Origin: Catenaria anguillulae PL171 | Taxonomy: Eukaryota; Blastocladiomycota; Blastocladiomycetes; Blastocladiales; Catenariaceae | Length of the DNA stretch: 24,481 nucleotides | Direction: 5' to 3' | Assembly (NCBI GenBank): GCA_002102555.1 | Contig: MCFL01000338.1 | Location: 1-24,481, forward strand | Part shown: one piece after another, positions 8,948-19,923 of the stretch | Numbering within the stretch: position 1 is the first letter of the stretch | How the letters are laid out: the number at the start of each line of letters is the position of its first letter | Program-made: the position numbers and the translations under genes | Notes under the pieces: generated by a model | The model's input: only the letters and a program-made list of their open reading frames with translations | Told to the model about the DNA's origin: nothing | The model's database searches: none

Positions 8948-9271
8948 TCTTGGATGTGTGGGTCATTGTGTGTGCTGTTTCTTTTTTTTTGCGATGTCAT
9001 TTCCACCTTGCTTGCCGTCACATAAATAATGAGGGCTCTTGAGTCTCGCATCTTGATTGCCTCTCGCTAGCTTGCTCACAACCTAGAGTCGGGTTTCGAG
9101 CCACAATGGCGAGAACATACGTCCCGCCAGACCGAACGCCACAATGTAAATCACTTGCTGCACTCCATTGCTACACTTGTCATCATAACGTCACCCACGG
9201 ATACCTCCTCAAGTTCCCAATTGGCAGCCCGTCGTCTCTGCCGCGTAACTGAACGCCACTCCCAGATCACC
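8948..9271. other. Arp3 3' region and leader of the BABAM1-like gene
   Basis: A 324-base gap lies between same-strand genes. ATAAAT/AATAAT words near 9023-9031 are a plausible weak polyadenylation signal for Arp3. An ATG at 9105 followed by a good donor (GTAAAT at 9146) and an acceptor ending at 9213 would give an in-frame alternative 5' exon for the next gene, with a 68-base intron, but the peptide it adds is not conserved enough to judge. Confidence 0.35.
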
Positions 9272-10871
9272 ATGTCCAACCCACATTCTCGCACAATGTC
9301 TCTAGAACTGGGCAGCCAATCCTCTCGGCCGGGATCCATACGTTCTGTTGATCCCCACTCGCCTGACCTGCTTGACCTCATCTCCCTGGACGCCTCCGAC
9401 GCCGTACCGTTGGGGCCGGCCCTTGTCCCTGCTACCACCAACGCTGTCACGACCACGGCGTCAATCAACCGGCGTACGGTTCCGTCGGCCATCAACACAC
9501 AAGGTGGCGGCGGCCCGTCATTGTCTAGCGCCTCGGCAAGCAAATCGCCGTTTTCTCCTGCGCGTTCCAGGCCAGAAACGCCAACCGAACGCATCCTGTC
9601 GTCACTCAAAGAGCTCCGGATAGCCGCGACGGCAAGTTTATCCGGTACCTCAAGTCCGATGGATGGATCCAGCTCGTCATTGCCTGTGACTGGTATTGAG
9701 AGTATGAAGTCATTCGGCGAAAACGTGGATGAGAATATTGTACGTCAAGTGGTCACTGCCTTGGCACTTTTACGTGCACGATGACTGTGACTGATCCATC
9801 CTGCCAGTTCTTTTGCATTGATCTCCACGACGAAAACGACTTTCCACTCAATCCAATGGACGGCGAGCGGTTCGTCATGATTGCATGCATTCTCTGTTTT
9901 TCGTTTGGCCAACTGACAAATCGCTTGTTGCCAGGACACGCTTGGATGCGATCAAAGAGCTTCTCAAGCGATTCGTGCACATGAAGCAGCAAATCAAACA
10001 ATGTACATACAAATTTTACAGTCACAAGACGGATATTCTGGGTTGAATTGTTGACTTGCAACGATTCGCAGCCCATCGCTTTGGCATCATTACCCTCCAG
10101 TCCCACGCACAGCTATACCTGCTCCCCACCGGGGATCAGGAGTTTTTGTTTTCCGCAATCGACAACTTGGCAACGACCGGATCCTACGTCCAATTCGGTT
10201 TGTCACCTTCACATGCCGAGTCATGCAAAATCTCCGTGTTTACTGACCTTCGCTTCTTGTCGTTCGTTTGACAGACATGACAAGCGTTTTTTCAATCATG
10301 TGCGCACACCAAACTTTGGTTACCCCTTCCGATCCATGTGTCCCCTCACACTTTTCCATTGCTTTCACACCCAGCAACGAAGCCATCGATATCAAGGCCA
10401 CCAAGGATCAGGTCTTTCGGATCGTTTTCATTTATTCTCGATCGAATGTGTTTCCGGACATGCCGAGTGACGAGGTACGAACGACCACGACCGATGCATC
10501 CGACTGGTTTCCCATTCCACAGCATTTGACTGTACACACGCTGTCATTTGCTGTAGGCCATGGTGACCCTGTACAAAAGTGGGCGTGTCTTCTTTGACCT
10601 CATCTACATCCACGACCCTCCAAACGATTCCAACTTTCCGCAAGTGCGTCTCTCCGTCCCCAGAGGCCCCCAAAGCGAGTTGCTCACAGTCGACTCAATG
10701 TTCATCGATCCATAGGAAATCTACAATTCATTCGTTACGTTTCGCGTCCCGCAAGAACACGGTCAGAGTTGGTTCTTTGAGTGCTCGCGGAGCTGGAAGC
10801 GGATGGCGACGGCTCTGGCGCGATTGTTGGCACACCCGAATCAGCGTGCTCACCAGGCCACTTCAACCTGA
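9272..10871 (+). CDS. BABAM1: BABAM1/MERIT40-like protein (BRISC and BRCA1-A complex member 1)
   Basis: Seven exons (9272-9739, 9808-9869, 9935-10002, 10072-10197, 10275-10474, 10557-10643, 10716-10871) encode 388 residues. MERIT40 is the VWA-like scaffold subunit that binds BRE in the K63-specific deubiquitinase complexes BRISC (cytoplasm) and BRCA1-A (nucleus, DNA damage). Residues 1-150 are a Ser/Thr/Pro-rich, probably disordered N-terminus, as in animals. The VWA-like region follows: ENIFFCIDLHDE (human EKVIICLDLSEE), RFVHMKQQIKQSHRFGIITL (human RTKHKIDKSHEFALV), FRIVFIYSRSNV (human VRTILVYSRPPC), VFFDLIYIHDPP (human YFFFDVVYIHNG) and ARLLAHPNQRAHQ (human AKLLAHPLQRPCQ). Introns are 65-82 bases, GT-AG, and each restores these motifs. 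The start could lie further upstream through an extra exon at 9105. The assignment rests on alignment by eye and is strong in order and spacing. Confidence 0.85.
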
Positions 10872-11171
10872 CTGTTTGGCCATGGGACCCAACCCGATCC
10901 TTGGTGTGAAGTTGTGTACATGAATCGCTTGTGTGACGCTTTCCGGAGTGTTTTCATGTCATGGCTGTTCCCATTTCCGGTCTAATTGATATCGATCATG
11001 AGGTACTCATAGATTGTTTACATGTACACCATTTGTCGACGTGAACGTGCAGGAACGCGTCGAAACATCGGTCAGCCAGTCACAACCGATTCCCTAATCA
11101 CATGAATCAGCGCAAAGTACCCGATTGACGATTGGTAGAGAGAAATGTACAGTCGATGAAACAATCACTTC
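10872..11171. other. Intergenic region before the two-helix membrane protein gene
   Basis: Three hundred bases between same-strand genes. No coding signal is visible. It must carry the 3' end of the BABAM1-like gene and the promoter or leader of the next gene. No clear TATA box or polyadenylation signal was found. Confidence 0.4.
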
Positions 11172-13610
11172 ATGTCAGGATCCTCCATGTCCTACCAGCG
11201 CGTTCCCACGGCCGACCAAGATCAAGCACTCCGCCAAACGAGTGAGGAACGACACGAATCGCCCATGGATCTGACCGAAGTCCCACTCACTGGCCGCTCG
11301 AATGCTGCAGCTTCGCCAACCTTGCTCAGCCCCGAGTCGGTCAATAGTATGGGAGGAGCATTTTCTCATATTGGCCCCGATCAAGCAAGGTAGACGGATG
11401 CAAACTGACTGTTTGTATGTGCGCGATTGTCTTGCTCAGAGCTCTCGATTTCCTCCAACCAATCCATCATTTCCGACTCGTCACTTGCAATCAGCATGAA
11501 GCCAAACCTCAGTGTGTCAACAAAGCGGCCCGACACGGCCGCGTCAATGGACGCGATCGCAGTGACAGTGGCCAGCTCGCCGCTGGGTGATGTGGTCCCC
11601 AGCCAGGCGTTTATTCAAATCGTTGGACTACCATCTGGGAGCGATCCGACCAACATTGACACTGTTGTTGTGCACTCGGCCAACATCACCTCGCCCAAGC
11701 CAACAGTTCCACAACTGTCACCCGGTAGTGCACAAAAGTATTTGGTGGATGTGATTGACGCCGAGAACGAGGATCCATTCACTCTGGAGTCGTTTGAATC
11801 GCTGTTGGAAATTGCTGCCGAGGCTGGCAAAGACTTTATTTTGGCTAGGGTGGTCACGGTCGATCCGCACGACGATTCAAAGTTCTATCATAGGCATGTC
11901 ACCTTTACAAGCTTCTTGTTCACTCGCTTTGGCATCTTTGACATATCCACCACCTTTTTTCATGTGCACACAGCTACTATGCTGCTCACCACATCAACAA
12001 GGTACTCTTTCGAACTCAGCCAGAGGAAGGACTGTTGCATCGGATGAAGGCGAAAAACGTGCGTCCACGGATCTCTCCACCTGCCAGAGGCTGTCCGTCG
12101 CTCATGCTGATTATATTGCATGTGACAACAATAGCCGCTCAATAACATGACCATTGTTGGCGATGTCCATTACTACGTCATCTCTCCCGAAGCCTATCGT
12201 TCAGCTCGCGCCGCAGCCGGATCCCCAGTCCAATCCTCGCCATCCTCGGCCGGCTCGAATCGGTCTGCTCGGCGTGCCGAAAACCTCTTTGGCAAGCGCA
12301 AGAAGAAAAAGACTGTCGCCGAAATGATTCGCGACTCGCTTTTCTCGGACAAGAGCAAGGACTCTGTCCCTTTGCAACAGCAGAATCAGACGACAGATTA
12401 CGGAAACAAGCGCAAACTGCGACTGGTTCTGACGGAGCCCGATAAGTTGCTTGAAAAGGACGGAAACGCCGCCACCGCATTGATTCACAGCGATTCCCAT
12501 CATGTTTCATCAAATGCAACCAACATCCCAAAACTTGCAGTGGACACGCAGGCCGCCGCGAGCACGGGCAACGGTGGTCGCCGCCCAAGTGCCGATGACA
12601 TTTTCGCATTCGTTTCCAAGTCGTCCCCCGTCGAAGAAAAAGGATCGGGGCTGATCGAGTTGGACCTCGGGCGACTCGCACCGCCCCAACACTTGCACGG
12701 TCCTGGCGGTAAGCGCTCGCCTGATGCCGTGGACCGCCGCGGCCGATCCATGGAACGCACTGGAAGCGACCGCCAACCACGGTCCAAATCCACGACGGCC
12801 GCACACGCGTCAAAACCCGATGAGAAGAATGACTGGCTCGACCGGTTTTATTCGAAATCGCATGCAGGACCACGGCCAGGAGACAAGGTCAAGGTCCGTT
12901 CGACGAGTTACCGCAATGAGCGGTTGCAGGCCGGCGGAGACGATCCGCACATGTTGACAGTCGAGGAATGGATTTCCGTGCATTGTGGCGAGTCGGTGAC
13001 CAAGCTATTGACGAGCAAGCCGGGAATGGGCAATTCTGCCACGTCGACATCGGTTGCGTCAAGTCCAGTGTCCGCGGAAAGCGGTGAGTCGTCGGGAATG
13101 ACGCGTCGGCTTGCTGCCAACCCTCCGACTTCAAAGCGCCCCGAACCTGCAAAGCAGAGGCCAGCCAAGCCGCCCATCAAGTATGAAGCAAGATTCTTTG
13201 CCACCGATGACGACTTTTTGATGAAATCGTCTGTCCGTTCATTTTTCAAGCAGCACGCCGTCGAGGCTGACGACGCTGTCCTGTTTTCCATTCCCTCTCA
13301 TACGACCGTTGTCCTTCCACAACACGACGAGCATGGCAACTTGCTCGAGCCGCATCCGGCGCTCAACGGGTTCAGTTACTCGATTGAGGGTGCTGACGAC
13401 GAAGCATTGCTGGGTAACGGGATTGGGGCAAGACTGAGGCGGTTTGCCCGTGGGCATCATGTGCTCAAGATTGCGCTGGTCCTGTATATTGTGACGGGAG
13501 GGCTCTTGGTCAAGTTCTTGGTACCCGAGTCGATGACATATCTCGTTACCTTCTTGCTGGTGTTTGTGCTGTGCTTTTTCCTCGTCTTTTTCGTTGAGTG
13601 CGATGTTTGA
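11172..13610 (+). CDS. Unrecognised protein with C-terminal transmembrane hairpin
   Basis: I propose four exons (11172-11346, 11440-11893, 11974-12058, 12135-13610), giving 729 residues. I do not recognise the family. Residues 1-165 are Ser/Thr/Pro-rich and probably disordered. Residues about 168-260 look like a folded, constrained block: DPFTLESFESLLEIAAEAGKD, FILARVVTVDP, then YYAAHHINKVLFRTQPEEG, LLHRMKAKNPLNNM and TIVGDVHYYVISPEAYR, each continuous only after splicing. A basic KRKKKKTVAEM patch follows, then a long polar linker. A second possible folded part (RFFATDDDFLMKSSVRSFFK) precedes two hydrophobic segments near residues 680-700 and 706-724 separated by only PESM, making a tail hairpin with the bulk likely cytosolic. 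Introns 1 and 2 are less certain: intron 1 could instead run 11390-11494 (725 residues), and intron 2 is of GC-AG type. Confidence 0.7.
11894..11973 (+). other. Probable GC-AG intron
   Basis: This 80-base segment begins GCATGT after an AG exon end and finishes CACAG. It carries a TTGAC branch-like word about 30 bases before the acceptor. Only this donor keeps the frame into the strongly constrained YYAAHHINKVLF block; the nearby GT at 11898 gives the wrong frame. Its length matches the other introns of the window. Confidence 0.65.
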
Positions 13611-14234
13611 GCGCTGAGTGTTCGCATGACTGACGACTCTGTGCGAGTCGATGATTTCTCCATGACGCTTCCCCTGCATCTTTACTCGAGTTCATATACT
13701 TATTTCCTTAGTGCTTGCGCTCACGCTTCGGAACAGTGAACTGGAGAGAACAAGACCACTTCATTGACGAACTTATGGTGAAGCATGAACGACAACGACA
13801 AAAACAAAACTGCGAAAAACAAAAAACAAACTGCAGGAATCCCATAGCCCGCCCGCCCGACCGCCATCTCCTCCGATTTCTTTGGGCGTATACGTTTGTG
13901 CTCTCTGCCAACCACTAAGAGTTGCTCTTTGACTCTCAATTGACATGACGAGAACATGAGCAGGACAAAATCTGGTTGGTGAATCATACCAAAGTGCGAG
14001 GCAAAAAAGAGGGTGGGACGGGGGAATCGAAGTGCACACATATACACACCATGATGGGTTAGGTACACGCGCAACGGGAACGGGGAGCAGGGAAACCGGG
14101 GAATACCAACAACAAAGCGTGAGAGGAACGATAAAAAAATGGACGGGTGGAGGGAATGACATATTCAATTCAAAAAAATGAATCGAAAAGCCGAGTGCTT
14201 GGTCTTGTACACGGCGGCTCCTTCTTTCGGTGAC
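13611..14234. other. Convergent intergenic region (two 3' ends)
   Basis: Six hundred and twenty-four bases separate the stops of two converging genes. It includes an A-rich tract (about 13799-13832) and several short poly-A runs near 14130-14178 on the plus strand. These are consistent with 3' untranslated and polyadenylation sequence. No canonical AATAAA was found, and no conserved coding segment is visible. Confidence 0.45.
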
Positions 14235-17200
14235 CTACCACCGTCGGTTCGCCGCTTCGTAAGGATTATAACCTTGGTAACCTTGCTGCTGGGAGCCGTA
14301 TTGCTGAGGCACTTGCCCATGTTGTTGCTGGAATCTCAGATACGCCGCCAACACCTCATAGTGCATCTGTGTCGGTGGCTGTGTCAAATCCAGCACGGGC
14401 ATTGCCGGAATGGCCTGCAGGGCTCCAATCAGCTGTGGCGTCCATTGCGGATGAACGAAAGGAACGGGCGCAGGAACAGGGACAGCACCATATGCTGTGG
14501 CATGTTGCGACCATTGTGCGTTTGGCGTGGCGACGGCCGGCATGCCGAATTGCTGGGCACCCATCGTAGTTTGTGCGGGCATCGTCACTGGCGCGGGTGT
14601 TGCGCCTCCTCCCACCATGGGTGCTGCCCCATGCTGGTGCTGCTGGTTGTAGAGCGGGGTTCCATTGCCAGCGAGCATGTACGGCGGCGTCGAAAGCGCA
14701 CCGGCGGTGTTGGCTGGTGACAGGGTACTGGGATTATCTCGGCGCGGCGTCGCGTTGCCACCCCAAGCGTCCCAAGGATCCGCTGGTGCGGCCACTGTGC
14801 TGGTGTTGGTCTTGACATTGGCCGTTGTGGGTGTTCCAGACAAGGACCGCGATCCGTTGCTGCTGTTGTGCGGGGAATCTTGGTGCATACCCCGGCGGGG
14901 CGACCATGCTGACGGCTCGCGAGCCGCGGCGGCACCGCTGCTGTTGGTGTGCGGTGAAGCGATCCGGTACGCATCACGGCCCGAATCGCGTGGTGACCAG
15001 GTGGACGATGACGACGACATGTCACGATTGCGCTGCGGCAACCCGGGCGGCGGCGCCATGGACGACGCGGGAGGATGCGAGGGCGGCGTTTGATCCGTGA
15101 GCCCAACGAGAACCGCCAAAACGACATTGCTCGTGCGAATTCCCGACACCTGGTTCTCAAACAGGCGGCACCAATCAGGCAGCGCATCCTCAGGCTTAAG
15201 TGGGTACAAGTACAAGTCCTTGAGGTACACTTGATGTGACGGCTTGCTCTTGTCGTGGCGTTGAAGGACAGCCACTTTTCCAAAACCATGGCACTCGTCG
15301 AAGAGCACATTCAACAAGGCTGCACTCCCGGGATGCCGTGACTCGTCGGGCTGCACCTCGAACCCAAACAGTTCGCGGGTCTGGGAATGGTGACAATTGA
15401 CCAAATGTTCGTTTGCTCTGCGCAATGAAAGCCGACCATCAATACGCATCTCGGGTGCGAAATACGCCGGTGACAATTGGTCACGCAATGTTGCGCCCGA
15501 CAACTGGCGACCACCGACCTGCACAAATTGGACGCCAATGGGCTCACGCCCACCCTCCACGAGGGGACCGGTCCATGTCGCCGCCCGGGCCTTGGCGGCA
15601 GCCTCAATAGGATCCGGCGTGGGCGATCGCACGGGTGAGCTGAAGACAACGCTTTGCATGTGGTTGTCGTCCGTGTCCGAGTGCGCGGCACCATCATCAC
15701 CTTGCCCACCTTGGAACAGGCGGAACAAGGAGCTGGTGGCCGAGTCTGAGGCGGTTGCCGACGGCTCGTACGACACACCATCGTTGACGTCGTCATCGTC
15801 ATCATCGTCAAACAACATGCTATCCGCCGTGAACTTGGACGGCGCCGGCTTGCTCCTGGCCTCGGCTTGTTCCTCAGCACTCTCTTCTTCTCCTTCCTCG
15901 CCGTCGGCGTCCATGAGCATATCCACAACTTGGTCCGCGCGTACTGGCAATTTCGCCACGCCGGCCTCTCCACCTCCACTATTCTTGCCGATATCATCCT
16001 CGCCTGTCAAATCCACAACCTGGCCCACGACCTGATCCGACACGCCATGCATCATGGCATCCACGTCGTCAGCGACATCGGGCAACTTGCTGACAGCGTC
16101 GCCTGCGCGCCTTGCTGACGCCTCCTCGGCCACCACGAGCGGGCCTGCGGCCAGAGCAGACATGGATGAGGACCGGCGCACAGCTGCAGCGACTCCCGAA
16201 GTCTCGGACAACCTGCGCATGTTCAGGTCTGCCGCGCTTGACCTTGCTGATCCATGTGCATCTGACAAGGACGCTAAACTATCGGCCAACTCGCCTGTCG
16301 GACTGCGCCCCGCCGTGGGACTTGCCAATCCGCTTTGCCTGCGGTCACCGTCCTCCATCTCTTTCCTCCTGGCCGCAGCCGCTGCCACGGCCATTGCCAT
16401 CTGAATATCGCGATCGTCCTCCAATCCGCCGGCCGCCGCACGGTGCACCTCGACCTCGCCCTTGTGTGTCTTTTTCACAAGCACTTGTTCGTCGTCCCTC
16501 GACTCGCGCACCGTTTGCGCAAGCGTCTGCATCCTTGCCCTTTGGTACTCGCGGGCCGTCTCGGTCGAATACTCGACAGGGTCCGCGGCCACGGCCTCGT
16601 GCGCCGTCCACAACCCACGGCGCAGCTTGGCGTGCAGTCTGTCGGATTTGGGCGACTTGAGCGACGTCAACAGTTTGCGCACTGCCACGCGGTACGCGGT
16701 GTCTGTGGCGCCAGCAAGTGGCATTGTTCGGAACGCGTGGGTTGATGGCGAGTCGGCGCCAGGAAGCGTCAGCGTGACCGATTCGCGTGGAGGGGCAGCC
16801 GACGTGTACACTGCATCTTCGAGGGCCGCGGCAAGTGTTTGTGCTTCGACACTGGAGAACACACGGGTCATGTTTGCATCATGTTCGTGCTCGGGTGGGG
16901 CAAGGTCGCCGCCTTCGGTCAAGGCCGCCAGCTCGTTGGGCGTGGGCGGTTTCCCGAGCACGCTCGACAGGGCAGTGGCAATGATCTTGCGCATCGAGTC
17001 GCGCGTCTTGCGCTCAGCCGCGTCCACGGCGTCTTGAGCAACCTTGAACCGCTGGTAAGCCACGAGCGGATTGGTTGTTGGCGACACGGGCTCGGGAGCG
17101 GTACCACTGGCAGCAGCGCTACCCGAAGATGTGGCGGGCGACGAAGCGGGGAGCGAGGCAGACCGCTGGTGGGACGCGGCAAGCACCATAGTTTTGCATT

Positions 17201-18639
17201 GCTGAGAGCAGTAGGGGGCGTACACGGCAGAGTCGATGCGGTTGTCACAGGCGGGCCGATTGCATGTCTTTGCGGGGCGCTTGGAGGCGGATGGCGTTGA
17301 GTCGGCGGTGACAGAGTGTGTCGAAGAAGAACGCGAGGGCGGGCCCATCTGAACCGCGGTGCCGGCACGGCGGACCGAGATGCCGGGTGCTGGGCTGCTT
17401 GCGGCCGATGGGGAGGTTGGTGATGCCGGGGTAGACGCGGATGTGGGTGAGTGGGTGACGCCTGAAGGGGTGGGAACTTGGACGGTGAGTTCCGGAGCAG
17501 AGGTTGCTGACTCGGCTTCAGTGACGGATTCGCTGGCACTGGCACGGCGCTTTGTCGGGCGTGTGGTAGCAGCGCTCATTGTTGCCGTTGTGGTCGGCGA
17601 CATTGGCGGTGATTGGACAGTCAAATCCGATGTACTGCCGGCACGCGCCTTGCTTGAGCGAGTCGCACGCGTACGATATGTACTGGTGGGAGGTGTTTCG
17701 GTTGTGCCTGTGGGCGATGTGGGAGGAGCGGGCTCGCATTCTTGTGAGCCGTCCGCGGCCAGTGACGCGCGGTTATCTTGGGTCGAAGTGGCCATCTGTT
17801 CTTGAGTTGCCGTGGCGACCGTGCTATTGCGCTTCTTGGCTGCGGTGGCGGAAGCCTTGGTGCGGGTCCTTTTGGTTGTTGTGGTTGAGTTGCGGCGAGC
17901 CCGCTTCGCTGCCGTTTTCGAGGTGGTGGTAGATGACGAAGCTGACGACGCAGCTTGGGCTTGGGCAAGGGCGAGCTCTGCGTCCGCGAGGGAGTTGGGC
18001 GACGGGGTTCGGGATGGGAGTTTGGACAATGGGCCTGTGCATACGCAGGGTGAGTCAATACCAGTGCCGTGCAATTCGAAATTAAGTACGACAAGTGTGC
18101 ACACCTTCGGTTGGTCGAGGCTGTTTACCAGAGCAGAATGGGCAAAACCATTTGAGATGAGGGTTGTCTTCGTAGTGGTCAATGTCACTGATACCAACGC
18201 AACCAATGTGGAACCTGGGAAATATGCCACACAATGTCGAGATTTTGCCCAAGGTAAAAGAGTGAGAAACCAAGACTCCAAGGAGATGCCAAAATGTGTG
18301 GGAAACGAACCATAAGCTACACGCATCACACATCAACATGGGCGCGCCAGTGTCAGGCTTTTGACAAAGGCAAAAGGCAGATCCGTCGGCCTCACCAGAT
18401 TCCTTTTCATTCTTGTCTTCATCTTCTGCTTCTTCTTGCTCCTCTTCTTGGTTCTCCTCCTTTCCCTCGCCTTGCCCATGAGCACCGCCATCGTGCACCT
18501 CAAGGAGCTTGGGCGCAACCGTCGGCGACACACTGGCAAGGGTGAGTGTCGACTCTGCCTCGGCTTCGACGGTCGCAGGTGCTGGCACGGTATCAGCAGA
18601 AGGAGCAAGAACCAGGTCCGAGTCCATGACGAGGCCCAT
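14235..18639 (-). CDS. PHD / YCS zinc finger / TFIIS-central / SPOC protein (Bye1-PHF3-DIDO-like)
   Basis: Three exons (18639-18311, 18214-18105, 18034-14235) encode 1412 residues. It is probably a nuclear chromatin and RNA polymerase II elongation regulator. After an acidic Glu-rich segment, a PHD finger uses C90, C92, C104, C107, H112, C115, C134 and C137, with WFHIGCVGIS across the first junction. A second zinc motif, C-x4-C-x12-C-x3-C with YCSQQC, lies near residues 404-426 and resembles the one that follows the PHD in Spp1/CXXC1. A TFIIS-central-like helical region spans about 490-680 (AAALEDAVYT, YRVAVRKLLTSLKSPKSDRL, VEYSTETAREY, KGEVEVH). A poly-Asp patch is near 890. A SPOC domain spans about 960-1125 (WTGPLVEGG, LLNVLFDECHGFGKVAVLQR, YLKDLYLYPL). 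The remainder is Ser/Thr/Pro/Gln-rich, ending QQGYQGYNPYE. PHD, TFIIS-central and SPOC together define the Bye1/PHF3/DIDO group. Introns are 96 and 70 bases. Confidence 0.85.
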
Positions 18640-19923
18640 GATGGTTTAAGAACAAAAGAACCAATAAGAAGTTTTAAGTGTGTGGGTGGGAGGACTTGCC
18701 TGATTTCACTCAACCTTGGACTGCTGATCAACAAGCGCAGTTCCCAACTGTGAGAGCAGAGAGTGGAAGGAGAATCGGCTGCGGTCCAAGAGGATGTGAG
18801 CGGTGGTTGAGCTGGGTGCTGGGCAACCGACAGTGTGCAACGTTATCTGGGACTGTACAAAGACGGCAAAGTGAGTTAGTTAGTCAGGGAACGGTGGGGT
18901 GTGGGTGGAAGGGCAGGTGGGTCGGTCAGTCGATAGGACAGGTACGAAAAAGGCGGAAAGGAGACGGGGCTATACCAGATGAGAGCTGCTCGGAGTTGCG
19001 ATAGCGATATTCCAGTATGCTGAGACCGTACAGACTGCCAATATCGTTCTTGGCTGAATTGCTATGTAGCGAGACACCAGCTGGTTGCAGAGCGGTACGG
19101 AGACTGATCGACACCAAAAATGCCGTTGCGTGGCGACAATCCACGTGATCGCGTCGTTCTCTCAAACGCAAAAAGACCGACCTCGCGTCGAGCATGCTAC
19201 AAGCGAGACCAGCCATGATGTGCCTGCAGCACGAGCCGGGAGAGGCGATGATGTGCACCCTGACAGAGGCAACAGCTTGCACGTTTGCCTCTGGGACTGC
19301 TCGTTGACTGGGCGAGTTCGACTTGCGGGTGGCCTGGCGACCCTGTGCCAGTTGGACGAGGTTTGCAGTGGATGCTCCGGATTCCCACGGCGCGTGCAGG
19401 CTTGCGCTGGAAAGCCAACCACCGGTAAGTATGAGTTAATACATTTGCATGCTTTCCGTGCTGCTGTACTGTTCGTACACATACTTTATGACAGTGAATG
19501 ATCCAAGAGACGGCAAGTCGTCACAAGTGCGATCAATCCAGCCTCAACTGTGAGACGCGGAATCGGACCGAAGCGGTGGGCGCCTGTTTCAAGAATGTCA
19601 CTCGTGATCCCAGGTTCGAATGTTCCCAACAATCGCAAAATGCACAAGTAATGACCCGAACACTGATCCGGTCAATAGTCCGGCCACGCCCTGGCTGTCC
19701 ATGACGAGTCAGGATGCCGGCCACGTCAACTGTCGCCGTGCGTCTGACGATTTGGCGCCGACGGAGGTTGGGCGTTGCCTCTCTCTCTCTCTGTCTGTTG
19801 CCATATGAACGATATAGGCCCCGGACTACCACGCTGTGAGGTCAAACAACTTCATTGATAAACAAAGTACTCGAACTCCCCGGTCCTGAGGCGCTATATA
19901 CGCTTCACTTTACTCCGCACATC
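18640..19923. other. Divergent intergenic region upstream of the PHD/SPOC and M1-M3 genes
   Basis: About 1.3 kb separates two divergent starts and probably serves as a two-way promoter region. A CT-rich run lies at 19779-19792 and a TATATA-like word near 19896. Open frames such as 19085-19501 show no domain or family resemblance. I see nothing else I can support. Confidence 0.4.
19779..19792 (+). repeat. Short CT-dinucleotide run
   Basis: Seven CT units lie about 130 bases before the start of the M1-M3 gene. Pyrimidine tracts are common in fungal promoters close to transcription starts, so a promoter role is possible but not shown. Confidence 0.6.

Noticed and set aside
9105-9213. Possible extra 5' exon and 68-base intron for the BABAM1-like gene
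   Set aside because: Frame and splice sites are compatible, but the added N-terminus is not conserved, so I kept the simpler start at 9272 and only mention the option.
14585-18094. Several 60-240 codon frames on both strands inside the PHD/SPOC gene
   Set aside because: They are shadows of a GC-rich, low-complexity coding region; only the frame reported carries the PHD, TFIIS and SPOC motifs.
19085-19501. Plus-strand frame of 138 codons between the divergent genes
   Set aside because: No family resemblance is visible, and an antisense frame of similar length overlaps it.
19600-19640. tRNA B-box-like GGTTCGAAT
   Set aside because: The flanking bases do not form a T stem, and no D arm, anticodon arm or acceptor stem could be found at the right distance.
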